From: Bacteroidales bacterium
GTDB taxonomy: Bacteria > Bacteroidota > Bacteroidia > Bacteroidales > UBA932
Direction: 5' to 3'
Assembly: GCA_016281015.1 (NCBI GenBank)
Contig: JAEEHS010000017.1
Location: forward strand, 1-41,491
DNA length: 41,491 nucleotides
This document shows, in pieces, positions 1 through 8,394 of the stretch. The notes under the pieces are model-generated. The model did not search any database. It had not been told where the DNA came from and saw only the letters and a program-made list of their open reading frames with translations. Numbering within the stretch: the stretch's first letter is position 1; each line of letters opens with the position of its first letter. The position numbers and the translations under genes were made by a program.

Positions 1-1
1 G

Positions 2-139
2 AACATCGAATCCTTCACCTTTACTCTTTCCGACGATGAGATGAAGCAAATCGCCGCTCTGAACAAGGAGAAACGCTATTTCAATATGTCCTACGAGCAG
101 ATCAAGGCTTGGATGGGCGATTACGAACTCTGGGATTAA
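2..139 (+). CDS. Aldo/keto reductase, C-terminal fragment (cut by window edge)
   Basis: An open frame enters from the left edge and stops at TAA 137-139. The 45 visible residues contain FTFTLSDDEMKQIAALNKE and end in YELWD. This resembles the end of NADPH-dependent aldo/keto reductases, where a short strand and a 'LSxEDMxxIxxLdk' helix close the barrel. The catalytic Asp-Tyr-Lys-His residues lie outside the window, so the substrate cannot be judged. The flavodoxin gene starts 17 bases downstream on the same strand. Such reductase/flavodoxin pairs are common in Bacteroidetes, so cotranscription is likely. Confidence 0.75.
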   Translation, partial: NIESFTFTLSDDEMKQIAALNKEKRYFNMSYEQIKAWMGDYELWD

Positions 140-156
140 TTCGCTAACTTAGCCAC

Positions 157-750
157 ATGAAACATCCAGTAAAATCTTTTCTAACGGTCCTGCTGGCGGT
201 GCTTACCGCCGGCACGGCCTGTGGACAAAACAAGAACGATATGAACCAGAAAGCACTCGTCATCTTCTTCTCTCATGCAGGGGAGAACTACTCCGTGGGC
301 AACATCGAAGTGGGCAACACCAAGATTGTAGCCGACTATATCTCCGAAATCACCGGCGCCGACCAGTTTGAAATCGTAGCCGAAAAGAACTACGACATGC
401 CCTATATGGATCTCATCAAGGTCGCCCAGGACGAAGCCAAGGCCGGAGAACTGCCTGCCTACAAAGGCGATGTGGACGTAGCCCCTTACGATGTCATCTT
501 CATCGGCGGTCCCATCTGGTGGGGTACCTATCCGCAGGTGATGTTCACCTTCTTCAAGGATCACGACCTCTCGGGCAAGACCGTCATCCCGTTCACCACC
601 CATGAAGGCAGCGGACTCGCCTCCACCGTCCAGGACGTAAAAAAGGCATTCCCGAAGGCCGATGTCAAACCGGGTTTCGCCATCTACGGTCACGAAGTCC
701 GCACCGGTCGGGCCAAAGTTGAGAAATGGCTGAAGGGATTAGGCTGGTAG
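157..750 (+). CDS. Exported flavodoxin family protein
   Basis: A 197-residue protein with a hydrophobic leader (about residues 5-21) ending at Cys22 in LTAGTAC, followed by a flavodoxin fold. Cys22 may be lipidated, but the residues before it fit a lipobox only loosely, so plain secretion is possible. Visible FMN-binding parts are the first strand and phosphate loop region (ALVIFFSHAGENYSVGNIEVGNT, split here as residues 33-42 and 43-55) and GGPIWWGTYP (117-126), where an aromatic would stack on the flavin. Members are electron carriers or small quinone/azo reductases; the partner is unknown. Another ATG at 241 would make a leaderless cytosolic version, but the clear leader favours 157. It probably shares a transcript with the upstream aldo/keto reductase. 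Confidence 0.85.
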   Translation: MKHPVKSFLTVLLAVLTAGTACGQNKNDMNQKALVIFFSHAGENYSVGNIEVGNTKIVADYISEITGADQFEIVAEKNYDMPYMDLIKVAQDEAKAGELPAYKGDVDVAPYDVIFIGGPIWWGTYPQVMFTFFKDHDLSGKTVIPFTTHEGSGLASTVQDVKKAFPKADVKPGFAIYGHEVRTGRAKVEKWLKGLGW

Positions 751-779
751 AACCTCTGCTATCGGCATAATACGTCGAT

Positions 780-841
780 AAAGCACTGTATCTGTAGCAG
801 CCCTTCCAGGAACCGGAGGTTCGAGATTCGGAGTGCTTTTT
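780..841 (+). terminator. Possible terminator hairpin after the flavodoxin gene
   Basis: AAAGCACT (780-787) can pair with AGTGCTTT (832-839), followed by further T. The enclosed segment contains a small perfect hairpin (GAACC 810-814, loop GGA, GGTTC 818-822). The large interior makes it an imperfect, branched structure rather than a textbook intrinsic terminator. It lies between the flavodoxin stop and the next promoter, where a terminator would be expected. The GGTTCGAGATTC stretch also resembles a tRNA T-arm, but there is no D-arm or anticodon arm. Confidence 0.35.
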
Positions 842-849
842 ACGTTTCG

Positions 850-881
850 TTTGTTCTGTTCGGCTTGTTTGGCTATCTTTG
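850..881 (+). promoter_or_regulatory. Bacteroidetes-type promoter of the RND efflux operon
   Basis: TTTG at 850-853 and TATCTTTG at 874-881 match the Bacteroidetes sigma-ABfr elements (-33 TTTG, -7 TAnnTTTG) with a 20-base spacer. Transcription should begin about 6 bases after the -7 box, near 887. That places the in-frame ATG at 879 upstream of the mRNA start, so the gene must start at 900 or later. Confidence 0.75.
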
Positions 882-899
882 CAGAAAAAAAAGAACGCG

Positions 900-1436
900 A
901 TGGCGAAAAACAAGCCTATGTGGAATATGAAAAACTGGCTGCTGCCCCTGGTCCTGCTGTCGGGAGTACTCTCCGGATGCAAAGCGGAGGGGACTGCGGC
1001 CTTCAAAGGAGATTATTCATTCAAAACGGGTGGATACATTACCGTATCCGGGACCTATACCGACTGGAGAGGCAGCCGGGACACGACCTTCATCCGGAAT
1101 CTGGTGCCGGAGAGCGGACAGATGCATCTGCTCCAGGACACAGAAGAGCAGAAGATGGTGGTGACCCTGAACATTACCGGAGGCGACCCCGTCGTGTTCA
1201 GCGCGAGCCTCGACGGAGAGCAGCTGGTCCTGACACCCCTGCTCCGCAGCGTCCTGGTCTTTCCGAAGTTCGGGGACGATGCCCTGCGCTACAACCTGAC
1301 GGTGGGAGGAACAGGGCGGAAATATGACCAGACGATCGTCTTCGAGATGAACTATTCCGGAGACTTCCCGATGGATGGCCTGAAAGGGACCGTCACATCC
1401 TCCAAAGTCCATTGTATTGCCACGAAAAATGACTAG
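900..1436 (+). CDS. Uncharacterised lipoprotein heading an RND efflux operon
   Basis: Start at ATG 900 gives 178 residues; ATG 927 (MKNWLLPLVLLSGVLSGC) gives a more typical lipoprotein leader. An upstream ATG at 879 lies inside the promoter and is excluded. The lipobox is VLSGC (Cys27 from ATG 900). The mature part is predicted to be beta-rich and soluble: stretches such as ITVSGTYTDWRGSRD and KMVVTLNITGG suggest a small sandwich or barrel. I do not recognise the family. Its stop overlaps the adaptor gene start (ATGACTAG), so it is translationally coupled to the efflux genes and probably works in the periplasm with them, or senses the pump substrate. That role is inferred from position only. 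Confidence 0.75.
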   Translation: MAKNKPMWNMKNWLLPLVLLSGVLSGCKAEGTAAFKGDYSFKTGGYITVSGTYTDWRGSRDTTFIRNLVPESGQMHLLQDTEEQKMVVTLNITGGDPVVFSASLDGEQLVLTPLLRSVLVFPKFGDDALRYNLTVGGTGRKYDQTIVFEMNYSGDFPMDGLKGTVTSSKVHCIATKND

Positions 1437-2454
1437 ACGCATTCTCTTTTTCCTGGCCTTGGCGCTTCTGTCCGGCTGCAACGGAAAGGGACGGCTGCTG
1501 AACCTGACCAAAGCGTCACCTGCGCCCGTCGTCGTCAAGGTCCAACGGGCCGGAGCCCTTTCGGAGTCCGTTTCGACCGGCTATGTGGGAACGGTCTCCC
1601 CTTCCCGGACAGCCGTCGTGAGCGCTTCCGCCTCCGGCACGCTCTCGCGTCTGACCGTCAAGGAAGGCAGCCGGGTTGCCAAAGGCCAGAAATTGGCCGT
1701 CATCTCGTCCCAGGCGGTCTCGAGCGCCTATGACGCCGCCTCATCCCGGCTGGCCCAGGCAGAAGACGGCTGGAAGCGGATCCAGCCCGTGTACCAAAGC
1801 GGCACGGTGACGGAGGTCGATTACCTGCGCATCAAGACCCAGCTGGACGAAGCGCGGGCCGCGGAAGCCGCCGCCCGCAGTGCCAGAGACCGTTGCACCC
1901 TCAAAGCCCCGTTCAGCGGGGTAGTCGAAAAACTGTATCTGACCGAAGGCGTGGAAACCACCCTGGCGGAGCCCGTGGTGAAAATCGTCAGTCTGGACCA
2001 GCCGGAAATCCGCTTCCCGCTTCCGGAAAATGAATTCGCCCGCCACCGGGTGGGCGAAACTGTGCGGGTGGAGATTCCGGCCCTATCCTATACGGGAACG
2101 GCAAAGCTCCTTACCAAAGGCGTTACCGCCTCCTCGCTTTCCCACAGCTACGAATGCAGCGTCTCAACCCCGCACGGCGCCGATGGCCTGATGCCCGGGA
2201 TGATCTGCAAGGTGTACCTGCAGGAGGAAACGGCGGAAGGCATTGTCATCCCGGCCGCGTCGGTTCTCACGGACATGGAGGGACGTTTCGTCTGGACGGC
2301 CACCGGCGGAGTCGTGGCGAAAAAACACATCCGCATCGGAGGCTACAGCGGGCAGGGCATCCTGGTCGCCGAAGGACTGGAGGAGGATGACCTCGTCATT
2401 ATCGAAGGCAGCCGGAAGGTATCCGTAGGCATGGAAGTCAAAACCCAGCAGTAA
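1429..2454 (+). CDS. RND efflux periplasmic adaptor (HlyD/AcrA family lipoprotein)
   Basis: The periplasmic adaptor that links an inner-membrane RND pump to a TolC-type channel. Start at ATG 1429 gives 341 residues with leader MTRRILFFLALALLSGC (Cys17 lipobox); a TTG at 1417 only adds four charged residues. After the leader come a beta-barrel strand (residues about 45-60), a lipoyl half-motif (VSASASGTLSRLTVKEGSRV), a short alpha-hairpin (about 95-145) and the second lipoyl half (CTLKAPFSGVVEKLYLTEG). The beta-barrel and membrane-proximal domains follow. The short hairpin is usual for AcrA-like adaptors. The end overlaps the pump gene by one base (TAATG). Substrate specificity cannot be read from it. 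Confidence 0.92.
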   Translation: MTRRILFFLALALLSGCNGKGRLLNLTKASPAPVVVKVQRAGALSESVSTGYVGTVSPSRTAVVSASASGTLSRLTVKEGSRVAKGQKLAVISSQAVSSAYDAASSRLAQAEDGWKRIQPVYQSGTVTEVDYLRIKTQLDEARAAEAAARSARDRCTLKAPFSGVVEKLYLTEGVETTLAEPVVKIVSLDQPEIRFPLPENEFARHRVGETVRVEIPALSYTGTAKLLTKGVTASSLSHSYECSVSTPHGADGLMPGMICKVYLQEETAEGIVIPAASVLTDMEGRFVWTATGGVVAKKHIRIGGYSGQGILVAEGLEEDDLVIIEGSRKVSVGMEVKTQQ

Positions 2455-5400
2455 TGGAAATCAAGGATTTCAATCCAGACAAAGGTCTCGCCTCCTGGGT
2501 CCGCTGGTCGGTCCGGGAAAAGGGTCTTGTGACGATTGTCATCCTCGCGGTCTGCGCCCTGGGCCTGTTCGGCCTGACGCGGATGAACAAAGACGAGTTT
2601 CCGACTTTCCAAATCAAACAGGGCCTGGTGGCCGGTATCTACCCCGGGGCGACAGCCGCCGAGGTCGAAGAACAATTGACCCAGCCTCTGGAAGAATATC
2701 TGTTCACGTTCAAAGAAATCAACCGGGAATCCCTCCACTCAGTAACCCGCGACGGCATCTGTTACATTTATACCGACCTCCGCAAGGATGTGCCGCAATC
2801 CCGGAAAGACGAGGTCTGGTCCAAAATCAAACTGGGACTTCAGGCCCGGAAAATGACCCTTCCTCCGGGAGTCTTGGCTGTGGCGGTGCTGGATGACTTC
2901 GGTGCGACCAGCGCGATGCTCATCGCCCTGGAGTCTTCCGACAAGAGTTATTACGAGCTGCAGGACTACGCAGAAGAGCTATGTACCCGGCTGCGGCAGA
3001 TTCCCCAGCTGGCAAAGGCCTCCATTGTCGGGGATCAGCAGCAGGAAATTGCCGTCACCATCGACCGGGAAAAACTATCGGCCTATGGCATTGACCCGGC
3101 CACGCTTTTCCTGGAATACCAGGCCGCTTCTTTTTCTGTGCCGGCCGGCGCCCTGCAGTCCGGTGAAAGGCACGAGAACATCCATGTCGCCTCGGCCGTG
3201 GGCAGCGAGAGGGAGGTAGCCGAACGCATTGTCTATTGCGATCCCGAGGGCCATATTGTCCGCCTGAAAGACGTGGCACGGATTGACCGCCGCTACAAGA
3301 CCCCTACGGAGTTTGTATCCTACAATGGGCACGCCTGTCTCATTGTCAATATTGAAATGCGGCCGGACAATGATATCGTGGCCTTCGGCGAAAAGGTGGG
3401 AGCGGTCCTGGATGCATACCAGCCCACGCTGCCGCCGAGCGTGAAAGTCAGCCGCATCTGCGACCAGCCCCGGGTCGTGAGCCGGAGTGTCTGGTCTTTC
3501 CTGCGGGATCTGCTGATTGCCATGCTGGTGGTCATCTTCGTGATGCTGATGCTGTTCCCGATGCGCTCCGCCCTCATCGCCTCCTCGGGCGTACCGGTGT
3601 GTACCGGCATCGCGATCGCCGTGATGTACATGACCGGCATGCCCCTCAACACGGTGACCCTCGCCGCCTTGATTGTCGTGCTGGGCATGATCGTTGACGA
3701 TTCCATCATTACGATGGACGGCTATATGAACCAGCAGTCCCGCGGACGGACGGGCGTGGATGCCGCCGCCCGCAGTGCCCAGGAACTCTTTATGCCCACC
3801 TTCATCGCCACCCTGGCCATCTGCCTGATGTTTTTCCCCATCAAGGTCATCATCACAGGGTACCTGGGCGATTTCGTGAGCCTCTTCCCCTGGGTCATCC
3901 TGATTGCCCTGATGGCGTCGCTCTTCTACGCCGTGACGGTCATTCCTTCGCTGGAGGTGAAATACATCCGCGCCGAGAGTTTCCAGCAGAGGAAAAGCAT
4001 GCTGGCACGGGCCCAGGACAAGTTTTTCGCCGCATTGCAGCGGGTATATGAATCTGCGCTGGAGGCTTGTTTCCGCCATCCTTACCTGACTCTTTTCGGC
4101 GGGGTCTGTGCCTTGGTTCTCGGCGGGGCGATGTTTTCCCGGCTCAGCATCCAGATGCTGCCCAAAGCAGACCGTGAGTATTTCGTCGTGGAACTGTATG
4201 AAGAAGGCGGCAAGGGGGTACAGGCAACCCGGGCACGGGCCGATTCACTGGGGCGCCTGCTGCTCCAGGACAGCCGGGTGGTATCGGTAACTGCTTTCGT
4301 GGGTACCGGCGCGCCCCGTTTTTCCGCCACCTACACGCCCATCCTGCCCTCACCGCAGACCGCGCAGTTGATCGTGACGACCCACTCCCCCGGAGAGACC
4401 GACCAGCTGCTGAAAGAATGCCAGCTCCGTTATGAGTTTCTCTTTCCCGATGCATCCCTCCGCTTCAAACAAATGGATTACCAGATGGTAGAATCCCCCA
4501 TTGCCGTCCGCTTCAGCGGAGAACGGCGGGAAGAGCTGCTCGCTGCGGCGGAAAAGGTCAGCGCCTACCTGCGCTCCCTGCAGGAGGAAACCCAATGGGT
4601 CCACAGTGACGCAGAGGACTGGACGCCGGTGGTAGATGTCGCCCTGGACGGGGATGAATCCTCGCGCCTCGGGGTTTCCAAGGCCCTCCTTTCCCTTTCG
4701 CTCTCGGGCGCCTTCGGCGGCGAAACCATTGCCACCCTCTGGGAAGGCGACCGGGCGCTGCCGGTCAATATCTACAGTGGCATCCCGGGAGAGCAGCGGG
4801 ATTACCGCAGTGTCGGGGACCAGCTCGTTCCTACCTCCATTCCCATGGTCACCGTCCCCGTTCGTCAGGTAGCCTCCGTCCAACCGGGATGGCAGCTGAG
4901 CCGGCTGTACCGGGATGCGGGATGCCGCTCCGTCACGGTCGGCTGCGATCTGAAAATCGGAGTCAGCCAGCCTGAGGTTGAACGGAAGCTTAAAGCCTTT
5001 ATCCGCAAGGAAGTAGAGCCGGAGCTCCCGGAGGGCGTGAGCCTTGCTTATACCGGACTCTCTGCGACCAACAAGATGGTGGTGCCGGAAATCGCCTGGT
5101 CCTTTGCGGCCGCCTGCGCCATTCTCTTCCTCTTCCTGCTGCTGCACTTCCGCAAGGCAGCCATCGCGGCCCTGACCATGGTCCTGAGCTCGCTCTGTCT
5201 GTTCGGGGCATCGTTCGGCCTGTGGATTTTCAAGCTGGATTTCAGCATCACCGCCGTGCTGGGACTGATTTCGCTGGTGGGGATCATTGTCCGGAACGGC
5301 ATCCTGATGTTCGAATATGCCGAAGATGCGCGTTTCGAGCATGGAGAATCCGTCCGGGATGCGGCCTATCACGCCGGACAGCGACGGATGCGACCCATCT

Positions 5401-5576
5401 TCCTGACCTCCTGCACCACCGCCCTCGGCGTGCTTCCAATGATTATCAGCGGGGATTTGCTCTGGATGCCGATGGGGGTGACCATCTGCTTCGGGACCCT
5501 GCTCAGTATCTTCTTGATTACCTTGATTATGCCAGTCTCTTATTGGCAGCTCAATAAAAAAGCCGACAAAAAGTGA
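2454..5576 (+). CDS. RND efflux transporter, inner-membrane permease (AcrB/HAE-like)
   Basis: A proton-driven efflux pump of 1040 residues, the usual size for the family, with the typical duplicated layout: TM1 near residue 25, a large periplasmic loop, TM2-6, then TM7, a second large loop and TM8-12. The TM4 proton-relay motif is present as GMIVDDSIITMDG with Asp415-Asp416, equivalent to the two Asp of AcrB. TM10 has GIIVRNGILMFEYAED, with Arg where AcrB has a relay Lys; a basic residue is therefore kept. The loops lack the Met/His-rich patches typical of metal pumps, so an organic substrate is more likely, though untested. The gene overlaps both neighbours, so adaptor, pump and channel are made from one mRNA. 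Confidence 0.95.
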   Translation: MEIKDFNPDKGLASWVRWSVREKGLVTIVILAVCALGLFGLTRMNKDEFPTFQIKQGLVAGIYPGATAAEVEEQLTQPLEEYLFTFKEINRESLHSVTRDGICYIYTDLRKDVPQSRKDEVWSKIKLGLQARKMTLPPGVLAVAVLDDFGATSAMLIALESSDKSYYELQDYAEELCTRLRQIPQLAKASIVGDQQQEIAVTIDREKLSAYGIDPATLFLEYQAASFSVPAGALQSGERHENIHVASAVGSEREVAERIVYCDPEGHIVRLKDVARIDRRYKTPTEFVSYNGHACLIVNIEMRPDNDIVAFGEKVGAVLDAYQPTLPPSVKVSRICDQPRVVSRSVWSFLRDLLIAMLVVIFVMLMLFPMRSALIASSGVPVCTGIAIAVMYMTGMPLNTVTLAALIVVLGMIVDDSIITMDGYMNQQSRGRTGVDAAARSAQELFMPTFIATLAICLMFFPIKVIITGYLGDFVSLFPWVILIALMASLFYAVTVIPSLEVKYIRAESFQQRKSMLARAQDKFFAALQRVYESALEACFRHPYLTLFGGVCALVLGGAMFSRLSIQMLPKADREYFVVELYEEGGKGVQATRARADSLGRLLLQDSRVVSVTAFVGTGAPRFSATYTPILPSPQTAQLIVTTHSPGETDQLLKECQLRYEFLFPDASLRFKQMDYQMVESPIAVRFSGERREELLAAAEKVSAYLRSLQEETQWVHSDAEDWTPVVDVALDGDESSRLGVSKALLSLSLSGAFGGETIATLWEGDRALPVNIYSGIPGEQRDYRSVGDQLVPTSIPMVTVPVRQVASVQPGWQLSRLYRDAGCRSVTVGCDLKIGVSQPEVERKLKAFIRKEVEPELPEGVSLAYTGLSATNKMVVPEIAWSFAAACAILFLFLLLHFRKAAIAALTMVLSSLCLFGASFGLWIFKLDFSITAVLGLISLVGIIVRNGILMFEYAEDARFEHGESVRDAAYHAGQRRMRPIFLTSCTTALGVLPMIISGDLLWMPMGVTICFGTLLSIFLITLIMPVSYWQLNKKADKK

Positions 5577-6940
5577 AACGCTCCGTCCTCATTCTACTGC
5601 TGACCCTCTCCTGCATGCCCCTCCGGGCGCAGGAGGAGACCCTTTCTCTGCAGGAATGCCTCAGCGCCGCCTCGGAGCGCAGTCCCCTTCTCCGGAATAC
5701 GTCCCTGGACGTTTCCGCGGCCCGGGCCCAGCGGGACGAGGCGCGGTTGGAATACCTGCCGAAAGTCGGCCTGACCAGTTTTGGCTTCTATGCCCACCAT
5801 CCCTTGCTGGAAATCACGCTGCATGATGTGCTGGGACACAGCGACGCGGCCCACGACCTGAACACGGAACTGGACGCCCTGGCCCGGGAGCGGGGCATCG
5901 ACCCTTCCTATTCTACGCTCAAATGGGGCTATGGGGCCGCAGCAACCCTTCTGCAGCCGGTTTATGCCGGCGGACGGATCCGCTCCGGCAACCGCCTGGC
6001 AGACCTCGGCCTGGAGGCCGCCGTCCTCAAGGACAGTCTCCGGCAGCGGGAGGTGCGGGACAGCGTGGAGAGCAAGTACTGGAGGATCGTCTCGCTGCAG
6101 CTCAAGCGGGAAACGCTCTCGGAAACGCTCGCCCTGCTGGACACACTGGACAAAGACCTTCGCAGTGCGCTGCTCGCTGGATTGGCGACGGAGCCCCAGC
6201 AGTTGGAACTCACACTCAAGCGCCAGAAGCTTCTGTCAGGAATCCGACGGCTGGATGGCAGTCTTTCCCTGCTGAAAATGGACCTGCTGGAAACGGCAGG
6301 CCTGGGCACACGGCCCGTTTCGGCCGGGCGGCCGCGCCTGACGGACACCCTCTCCGACACCCCGGAGCCCCGCTCCGTGCTCTCCGGTGAGCGGTCCGTA
6401 GCGGGAACGGACGAGGCAAGGCTCCTGCAATTGCAAGTAGAAGCCCGGAAGCAGGAAAAAGCGATGGCCGTCGGGGCGCTGCTGCCAGAAGTGGCCGTCG
6501 GCGCGGGGTATGGTTATTCCGCCCTCAGAGGGCCGGGAAGCGGCTCTTTCAACGGGATGGTATTCGGCACCCTCCGGATTCCCCTGACAGACATTCCCAA
6601 AGCCGTCATCCGCGCCCGGCGCTATGACTACCAGATCCAGAAAGCCCTTTCGGACCAGGACTGGCTGACTTCCCGGCTCGCCCTGCGCGAACAAATGCTC
6701 GCGTTGGAACTGCAGTCGTCCTGGGATGATATGCAGGATGCCATTGCAGCGGTCCAGGTGGCAGAAGATGCGCTCCGGCGGATTCGCATCCGCTATGAGG
6801 CGGGCAGCGTACCTGCGGCGGAGGTCATGCAGTGCGCCCTGGTCCTTTCTTCGGCAAAGGAGTCGCTGGTGGAACGCCGGATTGCCTACCGCCTCGCGGT
6901 GAATCATTACCGGCAATGCATCCAGCATCAACGCGACTAA
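5573..6940 (+). CDS. TolC-family outer-membrane efflux protein
   Basis: The outer-membrane channel of the tripartite pump, 455 residues. It begins with GTG 5573 in the overlap GTGA with the pump stop. The leader MKRSVLILLLTLSCMPLRAQ is a signal peptide with probable cleavage after the AQ. The mature part has the OEP repeat pattern: an opening LSLQECLSAASERSPLL helix, YLPKVGLTSFGFYAH strand residues, long amphipathic helices with many Gln, Leu and Arg, then a second repeat from GALLPEVAVGAGYGYS. It ends on the helix containing VNHYRQCIQHQRD. Its TAA overlaps the stop codon of the opposite-strand gene at 6937, leaving no room for a separate terminator. Confidence 0.93.
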   Translation: MKRSVLILLLTLSCMPLRAQEETLSLQECLSAASERSPLLRNTSLDVSAARAQRDEARLEYLPKVGLTSFGFYAHHPLLEITLHDVLGHSDAAHDLNTELDALARERGIDPSYSTLKWGYGAAATLLQPVYAGGRIRSGNRLADLGLEAAVLKDSLRQREVRDSVESKYWRIVSLQLKRETLSETLALLDTLDKDLRSALLAGLATEPQQLELTLKRQKLLSGIRRLDGSLSLLKMDLLETAGLGTRPVSAGRPRLTDTLSDTPEPRSVLSGERSVAGTDEARLLQLQVEARKQEKAMAVGALLPEVAVGAGYGYSALRGPGSGSFNGMVFGTLRIPLTDIPKAVIRARRYDYQIQKALSDQDWLTSRLALREQMLALELQSSWDDMQDAIAAVQVAEDALRRIRIRYEAGSVPAAEVMQCALVLSSAKESLVERRIAYRLAVNHYRQCIQHQRD

Positions 6941-7884
6941 TTGTAATAGCTCAAGCGATACTCCCGGTATTGGAAATTCTTGGCCATGGGGTCATCGTCG
7001 GCAAACGGCCAGACCTTCCGGGTAATCTTCACCAGCAGTCCGGACTTTGTGATCTGGTAGGTAAAGACCTTCCCTTCGTTTCGGAACGTGGTTCTGACCG
7101 AAGACGGCAGTTTGGAACTTCCCAGCCCGTTGAAATAGTAGCCGCCGAGACCTCCGACACTCTCGAAGACAATCCCGCTGACGTCGTAAGCCTGCTTGTA
7201 GGTCGGATTCTCAATATCGGAGGTATAATTGTAATACTCGCTGCCGTCTTCGTCCGGGTTGGCCGGTCCGTTCCATTGTTCCTTGGCGGAATACAGGGAA
7301 GCGTCACTGTTCCAAGCGTATTCCATGTCCCGCAGTTTATTGCCCCCGCTCAGCTTTTTCTTTCCGGTGCATTTCCCGCCGTTGTAGGTGTATTGCCATT
7401 TGTCCGAACCATTGTCCGCGATATCGACCAGGCCGTCGGAATTGAGTTCCAGTTTCCTTAGTACGATGACTTCGCCATTACTATACTTGTATTGGACCTC
7501 GATCTTCCCCGGCGCGTAAACATACAGGGTACTGCCGCCCGTCCGGGTGGTACCCTGGTCGACACCGTCCACATAGTTGTAGTACAGGACGTCCTCCCGC
7601 ATGGGACGTCCTAATTCATCGTAGATGATGGTCTGCAGGCTCTTATCCCAGATGACAGTGGTACTGCTTTCATTGAAGTAGGAGATCTCGATGGATTTGA
7701 GCGCGCCTTTGGGCTGGGCGATGCCTTCCACAATATCGGTACCGGCGGGGAAAAGCGGGGTAGTCACCTCCCCGGCTCCCTCGTCAGCGGGCTTGTCTTT
7801 CTGGACGGGATTATTGTCCACCTCACAGGAAACGGCCGCAAATGCTACGAGGGCCGCCATCGGAAGAAGAATCAGTTTTTTCAT
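6937..7884 (-). CDS. DUF4595-like lipoprotein with YD-type strand repeats
   Basis: Start at ATG 7884 gives 315 residues with the leader MKKLILLPMAALVAFAAVSC (lipobox AVSC). The longer frame back to 7938 runs through the upstream coding sequence and is not needed. The mature part is rich in Tyr, Trp, Asp and Gly with short repeating strands such as TIIYDELGRPM, KIEVQYKYSNG and KWQYTYNGGKC, like the YD-repeat-like strands of Bacteroidetes DUF4595 proteins. No catalytic motif is visible. It is likely a surface or periplasmic binding or structural protein; the family call is a tentative recognition. The start overlaps the stop of the upstream lipoprotein gene (ATGA), so the two are coupled. Confidence 0.65.
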   Translation of the reverse strand: MKKLILLPMAALVAFAAVSCEVDNNPVQKDKPADEGAGEVTTPLFPAGTDIVEGIAQPKGALKSIEISYFNESSTTVIWDKSLQTIIYDELGRPMREDVLYYNYVDGVDQGTTRTGGSTLYVYAPGKIEVQYKYSNGEVIVLRKLELNSDGLVDIADNGSDKWQYTYNGGKCTGKKKLSGGNKLRDMEYAWNSDASLYSAKEQWNGPANPDEDGSEYYNYTSDIENPTYKQAYDVSGIVFESVGGLGGYYFNGLGSSKLPSSVRTTFRNEGKVFTYQITKSGLLVKITRKVWPFADDDPMAKNFQYREYRLSYYN

Positions 7885-8306
7885 AAGCCTTTGGTTGTGC
7901 GCTGGAAAGAGATGACAAGATAACTGTCCCGGCTCCACACTTCGGGAGAGAACTGGCTCTTGAGACGCAGTTCCGAGTTGTTGGACAAAAGGACCTCAAA
8001 GGTAAAGGCATCCATTGTGAGGGTCCTGGTTTCAGCCTGGAAGGAGAATGGCTTGGGAACAGAGCCGCCGCCCAGTTCAGGAATGGACGTATCATGGACC
8101 AGGACCGTACCGTTTGTTTTGAATTCCCAGTACTGTTCTGCCGTACCCTTTGTGACGACCGCATCCTTCCCCTTTTCCTCTTCGACGATTGTGCTGATAT
8201 ACCAGACTCCCCGGAAGGGATCCTTGGATTCGGATGAGCTCTTTGAACAGAACGTAGCGGCCATCGCCGCAAGAAGGAGCAGGGAAAGTAACAAAAGTCT
8301 TTTCAT
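7881..8306 (-). CDS. Small lipoprotein, possibly lipocalin-like
   Basis: Start at ATG 8306 gives 141 residues with leader MKRLLLLSLLLLAAMAATFC, Cys20 being the likely lipidation site. The in-frame start at 8333 lies at the predicted transcription start and is unlikely. The mature part begins FRGVWYISTIVEEEKG and continues with QYWEFKTNGTVLVHD and SYLVISFQRTTKGL. This 'xGxW...W.F..NGT' pattern is seen in short lipocalin-like Bacteroidetes lipoproteins (DUF4488/DUF4923 type). That is a pattern match, not proof. It overlaps the DUF4595-like gene by 4 bases and is divergent from ybaK. Function unknown. Confidence 0.7.
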   Translation of the reverse strand: MKRLLLLSLLLLAAMAATFCSKSSSESKDPFRGVWYISTIVEEEKGKDAVVTKGTAEQYWEFKTNGTVLVHDTSIPELGGGSVPKPFSFQAETRTLTMDAFTFEVLLSNNSELRLKSQFSPEVWSRDSYLVISFQRTTKGL

Positions 8307-8337
8307 ATGCGAGTGAATAGTTGTTTCATACAAAAGC

Positions 8338-8345
8338 CAAATATA
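8338..8345 (-). promoter_or_regulatory. -7 promoter element for the two-lipoprotein operon
   Basis: On the minus strand this reads TATATTTG, an exact match to TAnnTTTG, about 32 bases before the ATG at 8306. No clear -33 TTTG is present at the expected distance, so this is a partial promoter match. It faces away from a second -7 box at 8367-8374. Confidence 0.5.
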
Positions 8346-8366
8346 GCAATTATTCTTAAAAATATG

Positions 8367-8374
8367 TACCTTTG
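8367..8374 (+). promoter_or_regulatory. -7 promoter element for ybaK and the hut genes
   Basis: TACCTTTG matches TAnnTTTG exactly and lies 21 bases before the ybaK ATG, giving a leader of about 15 bases. No good -33 TTTG is visible 19-21 bases upstream. The upstream stretch is AT-rich and also holds the divergent -7 box. Confidence 0.5.
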
Positions 8375-8394
8375 TGTATTATTACACTTAAACG

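Noticed and set aside
780..841. tRNA-like element (GGTTCGAGATTC with matching outer stem)
   Set aside because: Only about 60 bases, with no D-arm, anticodon arm or CCA context; better read as a weak terminator hairpin.
1417..1428. TTG start for the adaptor gene
   Set aside because: ATG 1429 gives a clean lipoprotein leader and the usual overlap with the upstream stop.
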